A stretch of DNA of 64,000 nt from NCBI RefSeq assembly GCF_018739865.1, contig NZ_JADOER010000011.1, positions 1-64,000 of the forward strand, given 5' to 3'. Positions 1-9,742 of this stretch are shown here, in pieces; within the stretch, counting starts at the first letter, position 1; every line of letters begins with the position of its first letter. The notes beneath the pieces were generated by a model. That model saw nothing but the letters and a program-made list of their open reading frames with translations, was not told the DNA's origin and made no database searches. Both the position numbers and the translations under genes were made by a program. This DNA is from Leptothoe kymatousa TAU-MAC 1615 (lineage in GTDB: Bacteria; Cyanobacteriota; Cyanobacteriia; Phormidesmidales; Phormidesmidaceae).

Positions 1-2456
1 CCGCTATGGCCCTGGAGGGGTTCACCGATGGGATTGCCCTCGCGATCCCACAGCCGCAGCGTATTGTCAGCGCTGCCGGAGACAATACGATCCCCCTCCG
101 GGCTAAAGGCCACCGCATTAACCAAGCCGCTATGGCCCTCCAGCGTTAGTCGCTCCCGAATTTTTGACCAGGCCCGCTGCAGCACATCCTGGGCCGGGGT
201 TTTCACCGTCTGATTAAACCGCTGTAGGCTATCCCCCACCATATCCAGGGCTTCCAGGGTGGCCTCCACGGTGTATTGGCCAAAGTTGTTTAGCTTGTTG
301 TTAACCCTATCGGCCCGCTCCTTTAGCTGAAGGGCGTCTAAAGTTCGCTGCAGTGCGGCAGCATTTGCCTGCTCTTGCTCGTCGCTCAGGGCAAAAAAGG
401 ATCGCAACTCGCCCTGGGGCAGCAGTGTCTCCCGCAACGGGGCGTCCAGCCCTCGCCATTCTTCTAGCAGTCCGCCCTGGAGCAGGTATTTTTCATTTTT
501 GCCCTTACTCACCCATTCTTCTCGGGCGTCCTCTAGGCGCTGCACCAGTCGGCGCTGGTCCCGGTTTTCTTGCCGCCAGTGGGCAAAGCGCTGCCAGCCA
601 GCCATCAATGCTTCGTGGGCAATATCCACATAGCCGCTGGTTTCATCACCGTCGGTGACCAGCAGCCGACCGGCAACAAACCCGTCGATTACATATTGAA
701 TGGTCTCTTTATCAACGTCGTTTGTTCCCAAAGCCAGCAATTCTGTCTTTAACCTGCGTCTGCGGGTATCCTTTTCATCTCGCCCAATGCGTACCAGGGC
801 CAAACACACCTGCCGAATCCTTTTTTGTTCGGTCTCCAAGAGCTTTTCATACTCATCCTCCGCCCGTTTGTTCAGGGCTCCCTTCAATCCCTGCATTTGC
901 CGATAGGCCGCTGCCGTTAGCAGCCGTTGTTCGACATCGCGGCACTTCCACAGTTCACTCAGGGCAAACTCCAACAATGGCAAGCTATTGGGTTCGGCTT
1001 CCACATCATTTAAAATCAGCTCCAGCAACCCAGGTCCAATATCGTATCCCTGGGTCTGGGCGGGTTTAACAATGGCATCATTCAGGTTTTGATCCTGCAA
1101 TGGGCCTAAATACACCGTCTGCCGCTGCACTACTTTGGGCGGTTGCCCCGTGGCTAGCCACAGGTCCAAAAAGTCAGACCGCATGGTGGTCACAATCTTC
1201 AGGCGCGATTCTGGCAAATCACTTACGGCTAAAATTTGCTGAATAAATCGGCTCTGTTCATCCGGTAATCGCTGCTGTTCTTCAGTTTCTTTCTCTTTCC
1301 GCTGGGTAAATACCTCCTCAAACTGGTCCACCACCAGCAGTAACCGATCGCCTCCTGGCAAAGCATTGGCCCAAGCCACTAAGTCCTGATCATCAAAGAT
1401 TTGGACTAACGTTTGCTGTTTTCGGCGAGGCATATGATTCTGGGTTTCGAGCCAGTCTTTAATGGCTCGCCGCAGTCGCCCCATGGGCTCATCATCTGGC
1501 TTCATGATCAACACCTGCCAGCCCCGTTCTTCTAGCCTGGGCAACAGTCCCGCCCGCACCACCGATGACTTACCCATGCCCGATGGTCCCACCACCGGTA
1601 CAAAGTTGCACTGGTCAAGTTTTTGTCGCAGGTCAATCACCTCATCCCGCCGCCCATAGAAATATTCCTGGGTATCGCGGTCAAAGGCATAGAGTCCCTG
1701 GTAAGGGCACACATCCGGGGTCGTCTTTGCGATCTCTGGTACGGCTCTATAGCTCACCAGTTCCAAATCACCGCCATAGCCGTAGTAAATGGCCTCTTGC
1801 CCAGAGCGCTTTAAGCGCTCGGCAATATATTGATGCACGCTGAGCGCCGTGATTTTGGGTTCATCTTTGCGGCCCAGGGCGGCTAACAAGGCCCCAGTAT
1901 AGATACTGTGGTCCTCAACTCGTTTGGCCCGGGCCACTTCAAAGCTGCGGCAGGCGGCACTGAGAAAATAGCCCTCTTGACTAAAGGCGGTGGTCAACCC
2001 TTTTTGCACCAGGGCCTGCTCAATAAAGTAACCACTGTGGCAACAGTCCAGCAGCATGACTAAACTGCTCAGATTCGCCTCGGCAATGAGCCCATTCAGG
2101 TCTTGAAACGGAATGGCTTTAGACGCACCAACAATTTGTTTATCGTCTAATTCGACCTGGCAATCGTAGGTGGAAAGATAGCCCTGTTGGCTGTATTTGC
2201 TTGGCCCCGCAGTAAACCCGTGCCCCGTAAAGTAAATCAGTACATCCTGGGTATTTCCCTGCTGGAGCAAAATCTTCTCCAGGGCGTTAAACAGCCGTTG
2301 TCGCGTAGCATTCTGATTTTGTAGTAACTCAATACTGTCAAAATTGCCGTGGGCCAACAGCAAATCGTGCACCGCCTGGGCATCACCGGCAGGCTTGGAC
2401 AAATCCGTTAGATATTTGTACTCACCAATACCAACGATTAGGGCATATCGCTTCAT
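1..2456 (-). CDS. Caspase-like / STAND ATPase / WD40 protein (3' part outside window)
   Basis: The reading frame is open from an ATG at 2456 to the window edge: 818 codons with no stop, so the C-terminus is missing. Residues 1-230 form a caspase-like (peptidase C14, orthocaspase) domain with the catalytic pair visible as His79 in YFTGHG and Cys138/139 in LLDCCHSG. A linker is followed by a STAND-type NTPase with Walker A GPSGMGKS, Walker B LLLVVDQFEE and a helical segment. The last residues seen enter WD40 repeats (VAFSPEGDRIVSGSADNTLRLWD), and the DNA repeats between 1-15 and 129-143 reflect the repeat units. This architecture is common in filamentous and other complex cyanobacteria and is thought to be a ligand-triggered protease switch. 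Its trigger and substrate are unknown. It lies 224 bp downstream of ftsH on the same strand and may be transcribed alone. Confidence 0.9.
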   Translation of the reverse strand, partial: MKRYALIVGIGEYKYLTDLSKPAGDAQAVHDLLLAHGNFDSIELLQNQNATRQRLFNALEKILLQQGNTQDVLIYFTGHGFTAGPSKYSQQGYLSTYDCQVELDDKQIVGASKAIPFQDLNGLIAEANLSSLVMLLDCCHSGYFIEQALVQKGLTTAFSQEGYFLSAACRSFEVARAKRVEDHSIYTGALLAALGRKDEPKITALSVHQYIAERLKRSGQEAIYYGYGGDLELVSYRAVPEIAKTTPDVCPYQGLYAFDRDTQEYFYGRRDEVIDLRQKLDQCNFVPVVGPSGMGKSSVVRAGLLPRLEERGWQVLIMKPDDEPMGRLRRAIKDWLETQNHMPRRKQQTLVQIFDDQDLVAWANALPGGDRLLLVVDQFEEVFTQRKEKETEEQQRLPDEQSRFIQQILAVSDLPESRLKIVTTMRSDFLDLWLATGQPPKVVQRQTVYLGPLQDQNLNDAIVKPAQTQGYDIGPGLLELILNDVEAEPNSLPLLEFALSELWKCRDVEQRLLTAAAYRQMQGLKGALNKRAEDEYEKLLETEQKRIRQVCLALVRIGRDEKDTRRRRLKTELLALGTNDVDKETIQYVIDGFVAGRLLVTDGDETSGYVDIAHEALMAGWQRFAHWRQENRDQRRLVQRLEDAREEWVSKGKNEKYLLQGGLLEEWRGLDAPLRETLLPQGELRSFFALSDEQEQANAAALQRTLDALQLKERADRVNNKLNNFGQYTVEATLEALDMVGDSLQRFNQTVKTPAQDVLQRAWSKIRERLTLEGHSGLVNAVAFSPEGDRIVSGSADNTLRLWDREGNPIGEPLQGHS

Positions 2457-2680
2457 TCCGGGACTACCATGCCTTGCAGTGTGCTTCTACCATACCCAAA
2501 GAAAACTGGATATATTCCGCATATTTTCCTTAAATCATGGCCAAAATCCCAGCTTCCGTAGGGGCATCCACAAGCCATAGCCCCCACAGGGGCTACCCCA
2601 ACCCATACATACAAAATTGCCCCAGGCATATACCCGAGGCAATCTGTAACTATTTAAAAACGATGGTCATAACGGCAACC

Positions 2681-4537
2681 CTAAACCGCCATCGCCTCCA
2701 GCGGCTTCACCTGGGCCAACATCCCCCGCAGCGTTTCCCCTTCAATTACTTCTTCCTTCAGTAACTGCTGCGAAATCGTCTCCAGCAGCTCCCGATTGCT
2801 GCGCAAAATCGTTAGCGCCTGGTCATGGGCCGACTCCACAATGCCCTTCACCTCCGCATCAATGGCGCGGGCCGTCTCTTCGCTCATATTGCGGCGCGCA
2901 TTGGGCATGCCACTATCCAAAAAGGAATTTTGCTGCCCCTTGTCGTAGGCCAAGGGCCCCAACACCTCGCTCATGCCGTAGGTGGTGACCATTTGCTCCG
3001 CCACTTCCGTCGCCCGCTGCAAATCGTTGGCGGCCCCGGTGGTAATGGAACCAAACACCACTTCCTCAGCGGAGCGCCCGCCTAGCAGGGTGGCGATTTG
3101 GCCCTTGAGTTCGTCGGCACTGCGCAAAAAGCGATCTTCGGTGGGTAGCTGCAGCGTATAGCCCAGGGCGGCCATGCCCCGGGGCACGATGGAGATTTTC
3201 TCCACCTGGCCACCGCCTTCCATCAGCGCCCCCACCATGGCGTGGCCCACTTCGTGGTAGGCAACGATTTCCTTTTCTTTTTCGTTTAGCACCCGGCTCT
3301 TTTTCTCTAAACCGGCCACCACCCGTTCAATGGCTTCGGCAAAGTCGGCCTGTTCCACGGCCTGGCGATGGTTGCGGGCCGCGAGGAGGGCGGCTTCGTT
3401 CACCAGGTTGGCCAGGTCGGCACCGGCAAAGCCGGGGGTGCGGGTGGCAATGGCGTTGAGGTCCACGGTGTCCCCCAGTTTTACTTCCTGGGCGTGGATT
3501 TCTAGAATGGCCTGGCGACCCTTGAGGTCAGGGCGGTCCACCAGCACCTGGCGGTCAAAGCGACCGGGGCGCAGCAGGGCCTGATCCAGAGTTTCGGGGC
3601 GGTTGGTGGCGGCCAGCACAATGATGGTGTTGTCCCCGGCGCTAAAGCCATCCATTTCGGTGAGGAGCTGGTTTAGGGTCTGCTCCCGTTCGTCATTGCC
3701 ACCGTAGAAACCGCCGGAGGCGCGGGACTTACCAATGGCATCGAGCTCGTCGATAAAGATAATGCAGGGGGCCTGCTTCTTGGCTTGTTCGAATAGGTCC
3801 CGCACTCGGGAGGAGCCCACCCCCACAAACATTTCGATAAATTCTGAACCGGAAATGCTAAAGAAGGGCACCCCGGCCTCGCCAGCGACGGCTTTGGCTA
3901 GCAAGGTTTTGCCGGTTCCCGGTGGCCCCACAAGCAAAACGCCCTTGGGGATTTTGGCCCCGATGTCGGTGAACCGTTTGGGGGTTTTGAGGAAGTCAAC
4001 GATTTCCACTAGTTCGGTTTTGGCTTCTTCCACACCGGCCACATCTTCAAAGGTGATTTTGGTGTCTTCGTCTTCCACATAGACCTTGGCTTTGCTTTTA
4101 CCGATGGACAAAGCACCCTGGGGGCCACCGCCACGGGCTAGGAAAAAGCGCCAAACGGCAACGAAAATTAAAGGGGGTAGCACCCAGCTCAGTAGGCTAC
4201 CAATCCACTGATTTTGGGCGGGCGGGGTGGCGGCAAATTCCACGCCGTTGGCTTCTAGTACATCCGGCAACTTCAGATCAAAAATTGGGGTGGTGGAATA
4301 GACGGCACCCGGGTCGCCTAGTTCGTTCTTCACCTGGTAGCGAATTTCGTTTTGCCCCACCGAAGCCTTGACCACTTCATGCTCCTGCACCTGGTGGATA
4401 AACATGCTGTAGGGGGTGCGAGGGGTGCGCTGAATGGGTAAAAAGATATTCAGCGACAGTACAACTGCCCCCAGCAGAAACAGTAGATTACTAATTTGGC
4501 GCGAGCGTGGCGGTCTTGGATCTTTGTTTACCGGCAT
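2681..4537 (-). CDS. ftsH: FtsH-family ATP-dependent zinc metalloprotease
   Basis: This is a membrane-anchored AAA+ protease of 618 aa, the usual cyanobacterial length. A first transmembrane helix lies at about 16-34, followed by a lumenal/periplasmic segment and a second helix at about 112-133. The AAA domain has Walker A GPPGTGKT (204-211), Walker B with IIFIDELDA (259-267) and the second region of homology ending RPGRFDR. The zinc site is HEVGH at 428-432. Sequence around the first helix and the VGQNEIRYQ segment looks like the FtsH1/FtsH3-type branch rather than FtsH2, but I cannot assign the paralogue firmly. In cyanobacteria these hexamers degrade damaged thylakoid or cytoplasmic membrane proteins. 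It appears to be a single gene. Confidence 0.95.
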   Translation of the reverse strand: MPVNKDPRPPRSRQISNLLFLLGAVVLSLNIFLPIQRTPRTPYSMFIHQVQEHEVVKASVGQNEIRYQVKNELGDPGAVYSTTPIFDLKLPDVLEANGVEFAATPPAQNQWIGSLLSWVLPPLIFVAVWRFFLARGGGPQGALSIGKSKAKVYVEDEDTKITFEDVAGVEEAKTELVEIVDFLKTPKRFTDIGAKIPKGVLLVGPPGTGKTLLAKAVAGEAGVPFFSISGSEFIEMFVGVGSSRVRDLFEQAKKQAPCIIFIDELDAIGKSRASGGFYGGNDEREQTLNQLLTEMDGFSAGDNTIIVLAATNRPETLDQALLRPGRFDRQVLVDRPDLKGRQAILEIHAQEVKLGDTVDLNAIATRTPGFAGADLANLVNEAALLAARNHRQAVEQADFAEAIERVVAGLEKKSRVLNEKEKEIVAYHEVGHAMVGALMEGGGQVEKISIVPRGMAALGYTLQLPTEDRFLRSADELKGQIATLLGGRSAEEVVFGSITTGAANDLQRATEVAEQMVTTYGMSEVLGPLAYDKGQQNSFLDSGMPNARRNMSEETARAIDAEVKGIVESAHDQALTILRSNRELLETISQQLLKEEVIEGETLRGMLAQVKPLEAMAV

Positions 4538-4736
4538 ATACCCTAAAGCTCCTTAGGAATGTATCCTTATGTGTCCTTAGCTTTAGCCTATCAATGGGGT
4601 CATAGAAAAAAACTGATTGAAAACCGTACTCCAACGGTCGGGTTTCCAACGTTTTCGGTGCTGCCATGGCCAACTTTATGCCGTGGTTTTGCTAATTTAT
4701 GGTGTTTTTTGGCCCAGGGCAGCGTCAGCGCCCTGG

Positions 4737-6335
4737 CTAGAGCTGAGCGCCGATGTGCAAAGCGAGGGCGCGATAGGGGGGCACCTCAATTTGGGCGTTA
4801 CCAGAACTGTCGACTTCAATGGTGGCAAGGTCGCAGCCGGGCACGGCATCGCTAACGCCCGCGGCATTAGCGGGTAGGTTTTCCTCGGTGGTTTCTGGGA
4901 CAGCCAGGATATTGCAATAGACCCCGGCGGGCAATCCCGTCATTAGGGTTTGTTGCAACGCGACATCCTCATTATTAATGGCGACAAATCCGCGGCCTTC
5001 GCGGGCAAAGGCAATTTGGTTATGGCCGTTGTCCCACCAGTGTTCTACCGTGGGCACCCCCTGGGTGACGTTGTGAAATTCCACCATGTTGGCAATTTCG
5101 GGCCAGCGGTGTTCACACACCCAACCGTCATCGCAGGTAACGGGTAGGGTATTGCCTTGTTCATCGGCTGGGGGACCGACCGCTGTGCCCTGTTCTTTGG
5201 GCCACCAGTCATAGCTGGACATGACCCGTGGCATGCCATAGGGCCAGGCCAACATAAAGATATTGGCTAGGCGATAACGCACGCCGTCATCGGCTGGGGC
5301 GAAGAAGGTGAGAATGTTGCGATCGCGGCTGCGCTGGGTGATGTGGTTATCGGTAAATACCACGGCTTTGTGGCTGGGCATTAGGCCCCAGGCCTCATCC
5401 CCAAATAGCACCAGGTTTTTCAACTGTCCATAGCGCACCTGTTCGCCCAAATGACGACCATAGCCAAATTCAGTCACCGCACCATTGGTGAAATAGGCTT
5501 TGGGCCGAATGCTATCGGCCCCCTTGCCAGCCACGTCTTGATAGATAAATGGCCGACCACCATTGACATGGAACTGGGTGTTTAACGGTTGCAACTGTCG
5601 CAGAATCTTAGCGATGTGTTCTGGGGGAATGTGCTGGGCAGAATCGATCCGAAAGCCCGCCACGCCCATCGCCAGTAGCTCATTCATGGCATCTGCGATC
5701 GCAGTTTGCACCGCCTCGCTAGCCGTATCCAAATCCTGTTTTCCCAGCAGCTGGCACTCTTGCACACGCCAGGGCTTGTCGCCATAGTCGCTGGTTTCAA
5801 TGTCACAGGGCTCATGGAAATCTTTGCGGTCATAGGGCACCGCACCATAGTCAAAGGTGGCCGCATCAAATTCACTGCCGCCAATCCCCTGGCCAGACCC
5901 GGCACTGGCCATGTGGTTAATCACCACATCGGCATACACCTTCACACCAGCCCGGTGGCAGCGATGCACCATGTCCTCTAGGGCCGCGCGATCGCCGCTG
6001 CGGCTAGAAAGCTGATAGCTCACCGGTTGATAGCGCTGGTACCAAGGAAAAGGCACGCTGCCATCATCAATGACGCGATGCTCGTGGGGTGGGGAAATTT
6101 GCACAGCACCATACCCCTTGGGGCCCAGCCACGCCTCACATTCCTGAGCAATGTCAGACCAGCCCCATTCAAATAGCTGCACAATCACCGTGCGAGCAGC
6201 CGGCAACGAACGCCCCCCGGCAGCTGGGGGCAATTGTGCCGCCACCTGACAGCCACCCACCCCGAAGGCCAGGGCCACCGCCGCCGACCGTCTGACATAT
6301 TTAGCCAGACGCCTTGGAACTACCAAAGGATCCAC
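4737..6335 (-). CDS. GH13 alpha-amylase, lipoprotein-like, with Asp at the usual general-acid position
   Basis: This 532-aa protein has an N-terminal hydrophobic segment ending VGGC (Cys29), which suits a lipoprotein signal, so export and anchoring are likely. The GH13 barrel follows: region I DVVINH (136-141) and region II GFRIDSAQH with nucleophile Asp231. The segment aligning with the animal-type amylase motif FQEVID reads IYQDV, so the acid/base Glu is replaced by Asp267. Region IV is FTDNH with Asp329. A small beta C-terminal domain follows (about 440-532). The layout resembles animal-type or GH13_24/32 amylases that cut alpha-1,4-glucans. The Glu-to-Asp change may lower or alter activity. 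It is the only gene on this strand between ftsH and petJ and no other polysaccharide genes are nearby. Confidence 0.85.
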   Translation of the reverse strand: MDPLVVPRRLAKYVRRSAAVALAFGVGGCQVAAQLPPAAGGRSLPAARTVIVQLFEWGWSDIAQECEAWLGPKGYGAVQISPPHEHRVIDDGSVPFPWYQRYQPVSYQLSSRSGDRAALEDMVHRCHRAGVKVYADVVINHMASAGSGQGIGGSEFDAATFDYGAVPYDRKDFHEPCDIETSDYGDKPWRVQECQLLGKQDLDTASEAVQTAIADAMNELLAMGVAGFRIDSAQHIPPEHIAKILRQLQPLNTQFHVNGGRPFIYQDVAGKGADSIRPKAYFTNGAVTEFGYGRHLGEQVRYGQLKNLVLFGDEAWGLMPSHKAVVFTDNHITQRSRDRNILTFFAPADDGVRYRLANIFMLAWPYGMPRVMSSYDWWPKEQGTAVGPPADEQGNTLPVTCDDGWVCEHRWPEIANMVEFHNVTQGVPTVEHWWDNGHNQIAFAREGRGFVAINNEDVALQQTLMTGLPAGVYCNILAVPETTEENLPANAAGVSDAVPGCDLATIEVDSSGNAQIEVPPYRALALHIGAQL

Positions 6336-6675
6336 TGAGAGCCGCCCGCGATCGCAGAGAAATTAGCCACATTACAGAAGACCATACGTATCACATAGCC
6401 CCCAACTAAAGGTTTACAAGACACTGCTCGCCAAGTATTTACCAGGATAAACGCCCGACTAGGCAAGTAGCATTTTTTACATTGATTACGATACCTGAAC
6501 CAGGCTGCTTGAGATCTGTTTTAGACTTCGGGTCTTCTAGATTACCCAATACAAAAACCTGCTTCCAGGGGGGGAACACCCCTTAAAAACAGGTTAAACA
6601 GATAAATATTTAAACTTTGAACTCAGTGAAAATGATTACTCAGTTAAAGTTTTTTTTGTTAAAGGGCCAAGCAGA
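6336..6675. other. Intergenic region between petJ and the amylase gene
   Basis: It holds the petJ terminator hairpin in its centre and presumably the amylase promoter near 6340-6480. No open frame with coding character is seen. Confidence 0.5.
6556..6597 (-). terminator. Rho-independent terminator-like structure after petJ
   Basis: On the minus strand an outer stem AACCTG/CAGGTT encloses an inner GGGG-TGTT-CCCC hairpin, followed by a T run. It lies about 80 bp past the petJ stop codon. Confidence 0.6.
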
Positions 6676-7008
6676 TTACCAACCCTTATCAGACTGAGAC
6701 AAAACATAGGCAGCCACGTTCTCGATTTGCTCAGGGGTCAAACGACCACCAAACGCAGGCATACCGCCATTGCCATTAGTCACCTGCGTAATCACAGCCC
6801 CAGGCGTATCCTTAGCATTTGCAACTAAGTCATCCTTTTTCAGGGTCTTAGCAGGGTTTACGGCATTACCACCGCCAATGTGGCAAGCGGCACAGTTCGC
6901 AGAAAATACTTGGGCACCAGCTGCCGCATCAGCTGCCATCGCAGGGGATGCAAACAAGAACACGGCACTCGATACGAACGCCACGATTGTAGCCAGAATA
7001 GATTTCAT
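6676..7008 (-). CDS. petJ: Cytochrome c6 (cytochrome c553)
   Basis: This is the soluble lumenal electron carrier that moves electrons from cytochrome b6f to photosystem I or the terminal oxidase, in place of plastocyanin when copper is short. The 110-aa precursor has a Sec signal peptide ending ASPAMA|ADAAAG, so the mature protein is about 85 aa. The haem site is CAACH, with the axial Met in GGMPAFGG. The start is supported by GAGGAG a few bases upstream. It is divergent from petE across 429 bp, an arrangement that puts the two interchangeable carriers next to each other. Repeats in its upstream region are listed separately. Confidence 0.97.
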   Translation of the reverse strand: MKSILATIVAFVSSAVFLFASPAMAADAAAGAQVFSANCAACHIGGGNAVNPAKTLKKDDLVANAKDTPGAVITQVTNGNGGMPAFGGRLTPEQIENVAAYVLSQSDKGW

Positions 7009-7437
7009 CGGGTACTCCTCTCAAAGTTCATCGATTTTGGTCAATTACGGTCAATAACTTAAACCTTGACCAAAAAGTATCGTCCTTATCTTTTTGAGGC
7101 TGCGTCAAACGACGGTGGGTCAAACATGAACAACTGTAAAGTTTCCATTGCCCCCATGGAGTGTCCTTGAGTCTCTACGTCAATTTTTAAAATCGGGGTA
7201 ACAAAAACGATGAACCGCTTTTCTGACAACGGTTTTCAACCATGATTTTATCTGGATTTTCGGTGCGACCCAATTGCCCTAAATTTATGTCAATTAATTG
7301 AGCAACCGCTTCGTTCTTATCAGTCCGGCTTTTTTTTCTGTTTATTTACCTACGGAGACGGCAAGCATTCTAAAATAACTATGCAAAAGTAGCTGAGTAT
7401 ATTCAGCTACCCATAAATCAACCTTGAGAAAATCACC
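7009..7437. promoter_or_regulatory. Shared petJ/petE divergent control region
   Basis: The region between the two divergent genes has no coding frame. On the petJ side it has a 10-bp inverted repeat (TTTTGGTCAA at 7035-7044 and TTGACCAAAA at 7066-7075), with a further GGTCAAT half-site at 7049-7055. GTCAA recurs at about 7106, 7121 and 7181. On the petE side an 8-bp inverted repeat lies in the leader. In cyanobacteria with both carriers, copper status controls them in opposite directions, in Synechocystis through the BlaI/CopY-type repressor PetR and the protease PetP. I infer that some of these repeats are operators. No binding site is proven. Confidence 0.5.
7389..7410 (+). promoter_or_regulatory. 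Inverted repeat in the petE leader
   Basis: GTAGCTGA and TCAGCTAC form a perfect 8-bp inverted repeat with a 6-base spacer, ending 27 bases before the petE start codon. It could be a repressor operator or an mRNA hairpin. It is not followed by a T run. Confidence 0.45.
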
Positions 7438-7842
7438 ATGACCTTTATCAACCGCGCTTTGCGAGCCATCGGTGCACTGGTAGTTACCGCCGCATTGGTT
7501 TTCGCTGGCACTGTTTTCAATGCAGCTCCTGCTTACGCCACTGATCACACGGTTAAGATGGGCTCCGATGCAGGTCTGCTTCAGTTTGAGCCTGCTACTA
7601 TCACCATCAAGTCTGGCGATTCAGTTACTTGGGTCAACAACAAGATGGCCCCCCACAACGTTATCTTTGACGAAGCCGCTGTTCCCGGTGGTAAGGCCGT
7701 TGCTGACGCCCTATCCCAAGACCAGCTAACCTTCTCCCCTGGTGAGTCCTACTCTTCCACTTTCAGCGACCCTGGTGAGTACAGCTACTTCTGTGCCCCC
7801 CACCGTGGCGCTGGCATGGTTGGCAAAATCATCGTTGAGTAA
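7438..7842 (+). CDS. petE: Plastocyanin
   Basis: This is the blue copper protein of the thylakoid lumen that carries electrons from cytochrome f to photosystem I. The 134-aa precursor has a signal peptide ending [11 protein letters not shown]. Type I copper ligands are visible: His in KMAPHNV, then Cys, His and Met in [11 protein letters not shown]. The start ATG follows a weak ribosome binding site (TTGAGAAAA). The gene is transcribed away from petJ. Its last 44 bp, stop codon included, are duplicated directly downstream. Confidence 0.97.
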   Translation: MTFINRALRAIGALVVTAALVFAGTVFNAAPAYATDHTVKMGSDAGLLQFEPATITIKSGDSVTWVNNKMAPHNVIFDEAAVPGGKAVADALSQDQLTFSPGESYSSTFSDPGEYSYFCAPHRGAGMVGKIIVE

Positions 7843-7896
7843 ACGTGGGGCACCCACCGTGGCGCTGGCATGGTTGGCAAAATCATCGTTGAGTAA
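7799..7896 (+). repeat. 44-bp tandem duplication of the petE 3' end
   Basis: Bases 7799-7842, ending at the petE stop, recur without change at 7853-7896, an offset of 54 bp. The second copy is in the same frame (54 = 18 codons) but follows the true stop, so it would only be read by readthrough. It would add a second copy of the copper-loop His/Met and the C-terminal strand without the Cys. Confidence 0.9.
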
Positions 7897-7935
7897 TCTC
7901 CCACCATCAGACGTTGCTCATTAATTGAAAAAGTC

Positions 7936-7966
7936 AAAAAGCCGACCTGATATGGGTCGGCTTTTT
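7936..7966 (+). terminator. Rho-independent terminator of petE
   Basis: The stem GCCGACC (7941-7947) pairs with GGTCGGC (7955-7961), and A and T runs lie on either side. It may also stop the convergent ABC ATPase transcript, although it lies just past that gene's stop. Confidence 0.85.
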
Positions 7967-7989
7967 GCTGGGTACTGATTTCATCGGGC

Positions 7990-9636
7990 CTATGGTTGCT
8001 TGGCCAGCAAGGGTGCCGCAGACAATAAACTCTTTGTATAGGGATGCTCGGGGCATTTAAACAACCGCTCGGTAGGGCCAATTTCAACGATTTTGCCACC
8101 GTTCATCACGGCAATGCGATCGCACAAATACCTGGCCACCCACAGATCGTGGGTAATAAATAAATAGGTCAGGTCCAGCTCATCCTTTAGCTCTAGCATG
8201 AGGGACAACACCTGGGCCTGGACGCTGGCATCCAGCATACTCACCGGTTCATCACAGATAACGAGCTTAGGCTTGGTAATCAGGGCGCGGGCAATGGCCA
8301 CCCGCTGCTGCTGACCGCCGGATAAGTCACTGGGGTAGCGCTGGTAGTACTCCTCTGTGGGGGTGAGCCCCACCCGTTCTAACATGGCATGGACCTGCTG
8401 CTTGGCAGCGGCAGCATTGGCCAACCCATGAATCAGCAAGGGATCCGCAATCCCTCGCCCCACGGTCATCATGGGGTTAAGGCAGGCATGGGGATCCTGA
8501 AAAATCATCTGAAAGTTCCGCCGCTGGGCCTGGAGGTCAGGGCGAGACAGACCGACTAAATTTTGTCCCATAAATTCCACCTGGCCAGATGTGGGCGGAA
8601 TAATCTGCATCAGGGTGCGGGAAAAGGTGCTTTTGCCACAGCCCGATTCCCCCACCAGGCCCAATACTTCACCGGGATGCAAATCGACGGAAACGCCATC
8701 CACCGCCTTGATGGTTTCCGGCGGTGTGCGGTTAAATAGCTTGGCCAGCAGACCTTGTTCAATGGCGTAGTGCTTTACCAGGTCCTGGACCCGCAATAGG
8801 GGAGCCGCCGTGGTCTCAACCACCGCCTCATCCGCGACATAGTTCTGTAGCTGGTGGGCGGCCTTGAGCAACCCCTGGGTATAGTCGGCCTGGGGCTGGT
8901 ATAGCACCTGTTGGGTTGGCCCCAGCTCTACGAGTTTGCCCTGGTACATGACGGCGATGCGATCGCAATATTCGCCCACCAGGGCCAGATCGTGGGAGAT
9001 CAAAATTAACGCCATGTCTCGCTCACGGCACAGCTGGGTGAGCAAATCCAAAATTTGGGCCGAGACGGTCACATCCAAACTGGTGGTTGGTTCGTCCGCC
9101 ACAATCAACTTCGGATCGAGCAACAAAGCCAGGGCAATGGCCACCCGCTGCCGCATGCCACCGCTAAATTCATGGGGATATTGGCCCCAACGATTGGCCG
9201 GGATGCTCACCGACTCTAAGGTGGCAATGGCAATGTCCTTAGCCGCCTGTTTAGACAACCCAGACCGATGGGCGCGGAGGGTCTCAACACAGTGATCCCC
9301 AATGGTCATCAAGGGATCTAACCGGGTCATCGGGTCTTGAAATACCAAGGAAACCGCTTCTCCTCGAAAACGGCGAATCTCTTGGGGGGAAAATTCAAAT
9401 ACATCGCGCCCTTCAAACAAAGACTGGCCCTGGGTACGACTGCCTTGGGGCAAGAGTCGCAGGGCCGCTCGCCCCAAGGTGGACTTCCCACAGCCAGACT
9501 CCCCCACCAGACCTAGCATTTCCCCTGGCTGCAACGATAGGGACACATGATCCACAGCCCAAGTCGCTTGTTGTGGATAGGCCACACAAAAGCTATCAAG
9601 CTGCAACAAAGGAAAGGTCATAAAAATGGAGCGCAA
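7990..9636 (-). CDS. Dipeptide/oligopeptide-type ABC transporter, two fused ATPase domains
   Basis: This is a 548-aa fusion of two nucleotide-binding domains of the Dpp/Opp (DppD-DppF, YejF-like) family. Each half has Walker [10 protein letters not shown], an LSGGQ-type signature (FSGGMRQR in the first, LSGGQQQR in the second), a Walker B (LIVADEPTT and LVICDEPVS) and a switch His. Such proteins energise import of peptides, nickel or similar small solutes. No permease or solute-binding gene is adjacent, so its partners lie elsewhere. The start could also be the Met at 9618 (MTFPLLQL). It is convergent with petE. Confidence 0.9.
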   Translation of the reverse strand: MRSIFMTFPLLQLDSFCVAYPQQATWAVDHVSLSLQPGEMLGLVGESGCGKSTLGRAALRLLPQGSRTQGQSLFEGRDVFEFSPQEIRRFRGEAVSLVFQDPMTRLDPLMTIGDHCVETLRAHRSGLSKQAAKDIAIATLESVSIPANRWGQYPHEFSGGMRQRVAIALALLLDPKLIVADEPTTSLDVTVSAQILDLLTQLCRERDMALILISHDLALVGEYCDRIAVMYQGKLVELGPTQQVLYQPQADYTQGLLKAAHQLQNYVADEAVVETTAAPLLRVQDLVKHYAIEQGLLAKLFNRTPPETIKAVDGVSVDLHPGEVLGLVGESGCGKSTFSRTLMQIIPPTSGQVEFMGQNLVGLSRPDLQAQRRNFQMIFQDPHACLNPMMTVGRGIADPLLIHGLANAAAAKQQVHAMLERVGLTPTEEYYQRYPSDLSGGQQQRVAIARALITKPKLVICDEPVSMLDASVQAQVLSLMLELKDELDLTYLFITHDLWVARYLCDRIAVMNGGKIVEIGPTERLFKCPEHPYTKSLLSAAPLLAKQP

Positions 9637-9644
9637 TACTTAAC

Positions 9645-9742
9645 ACATTCAACCCTTTGGGGGGCATTACATTCAACCCTTTGGGGCCTTTAACCCAGTA
9701 GGGGCCTTTAACCCCATAGGGGCAACGCATGCGTTGCCCCTA
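9645..9742. repeat. Cluster of short tandem repeats with a 26-bp palindrome
   Basis: ACATTCAACCCTTTGGGG occurs at 9645-9662 and 9669-9686. GGGGCCTTTAACCC occurs at 9683-9696 and 9701-9714. A perfect 26-bp palindrome then covers 9717-9742, based on GGGGCAACGC and its complement, and overlaps the stop codon of the zinc-ribbon gene. GGGGCAACG-type palindromes are a common small dispersed repeat in cyanobacterial genomes. The hairpin may also act as a terminator. Confidence 0.75.
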
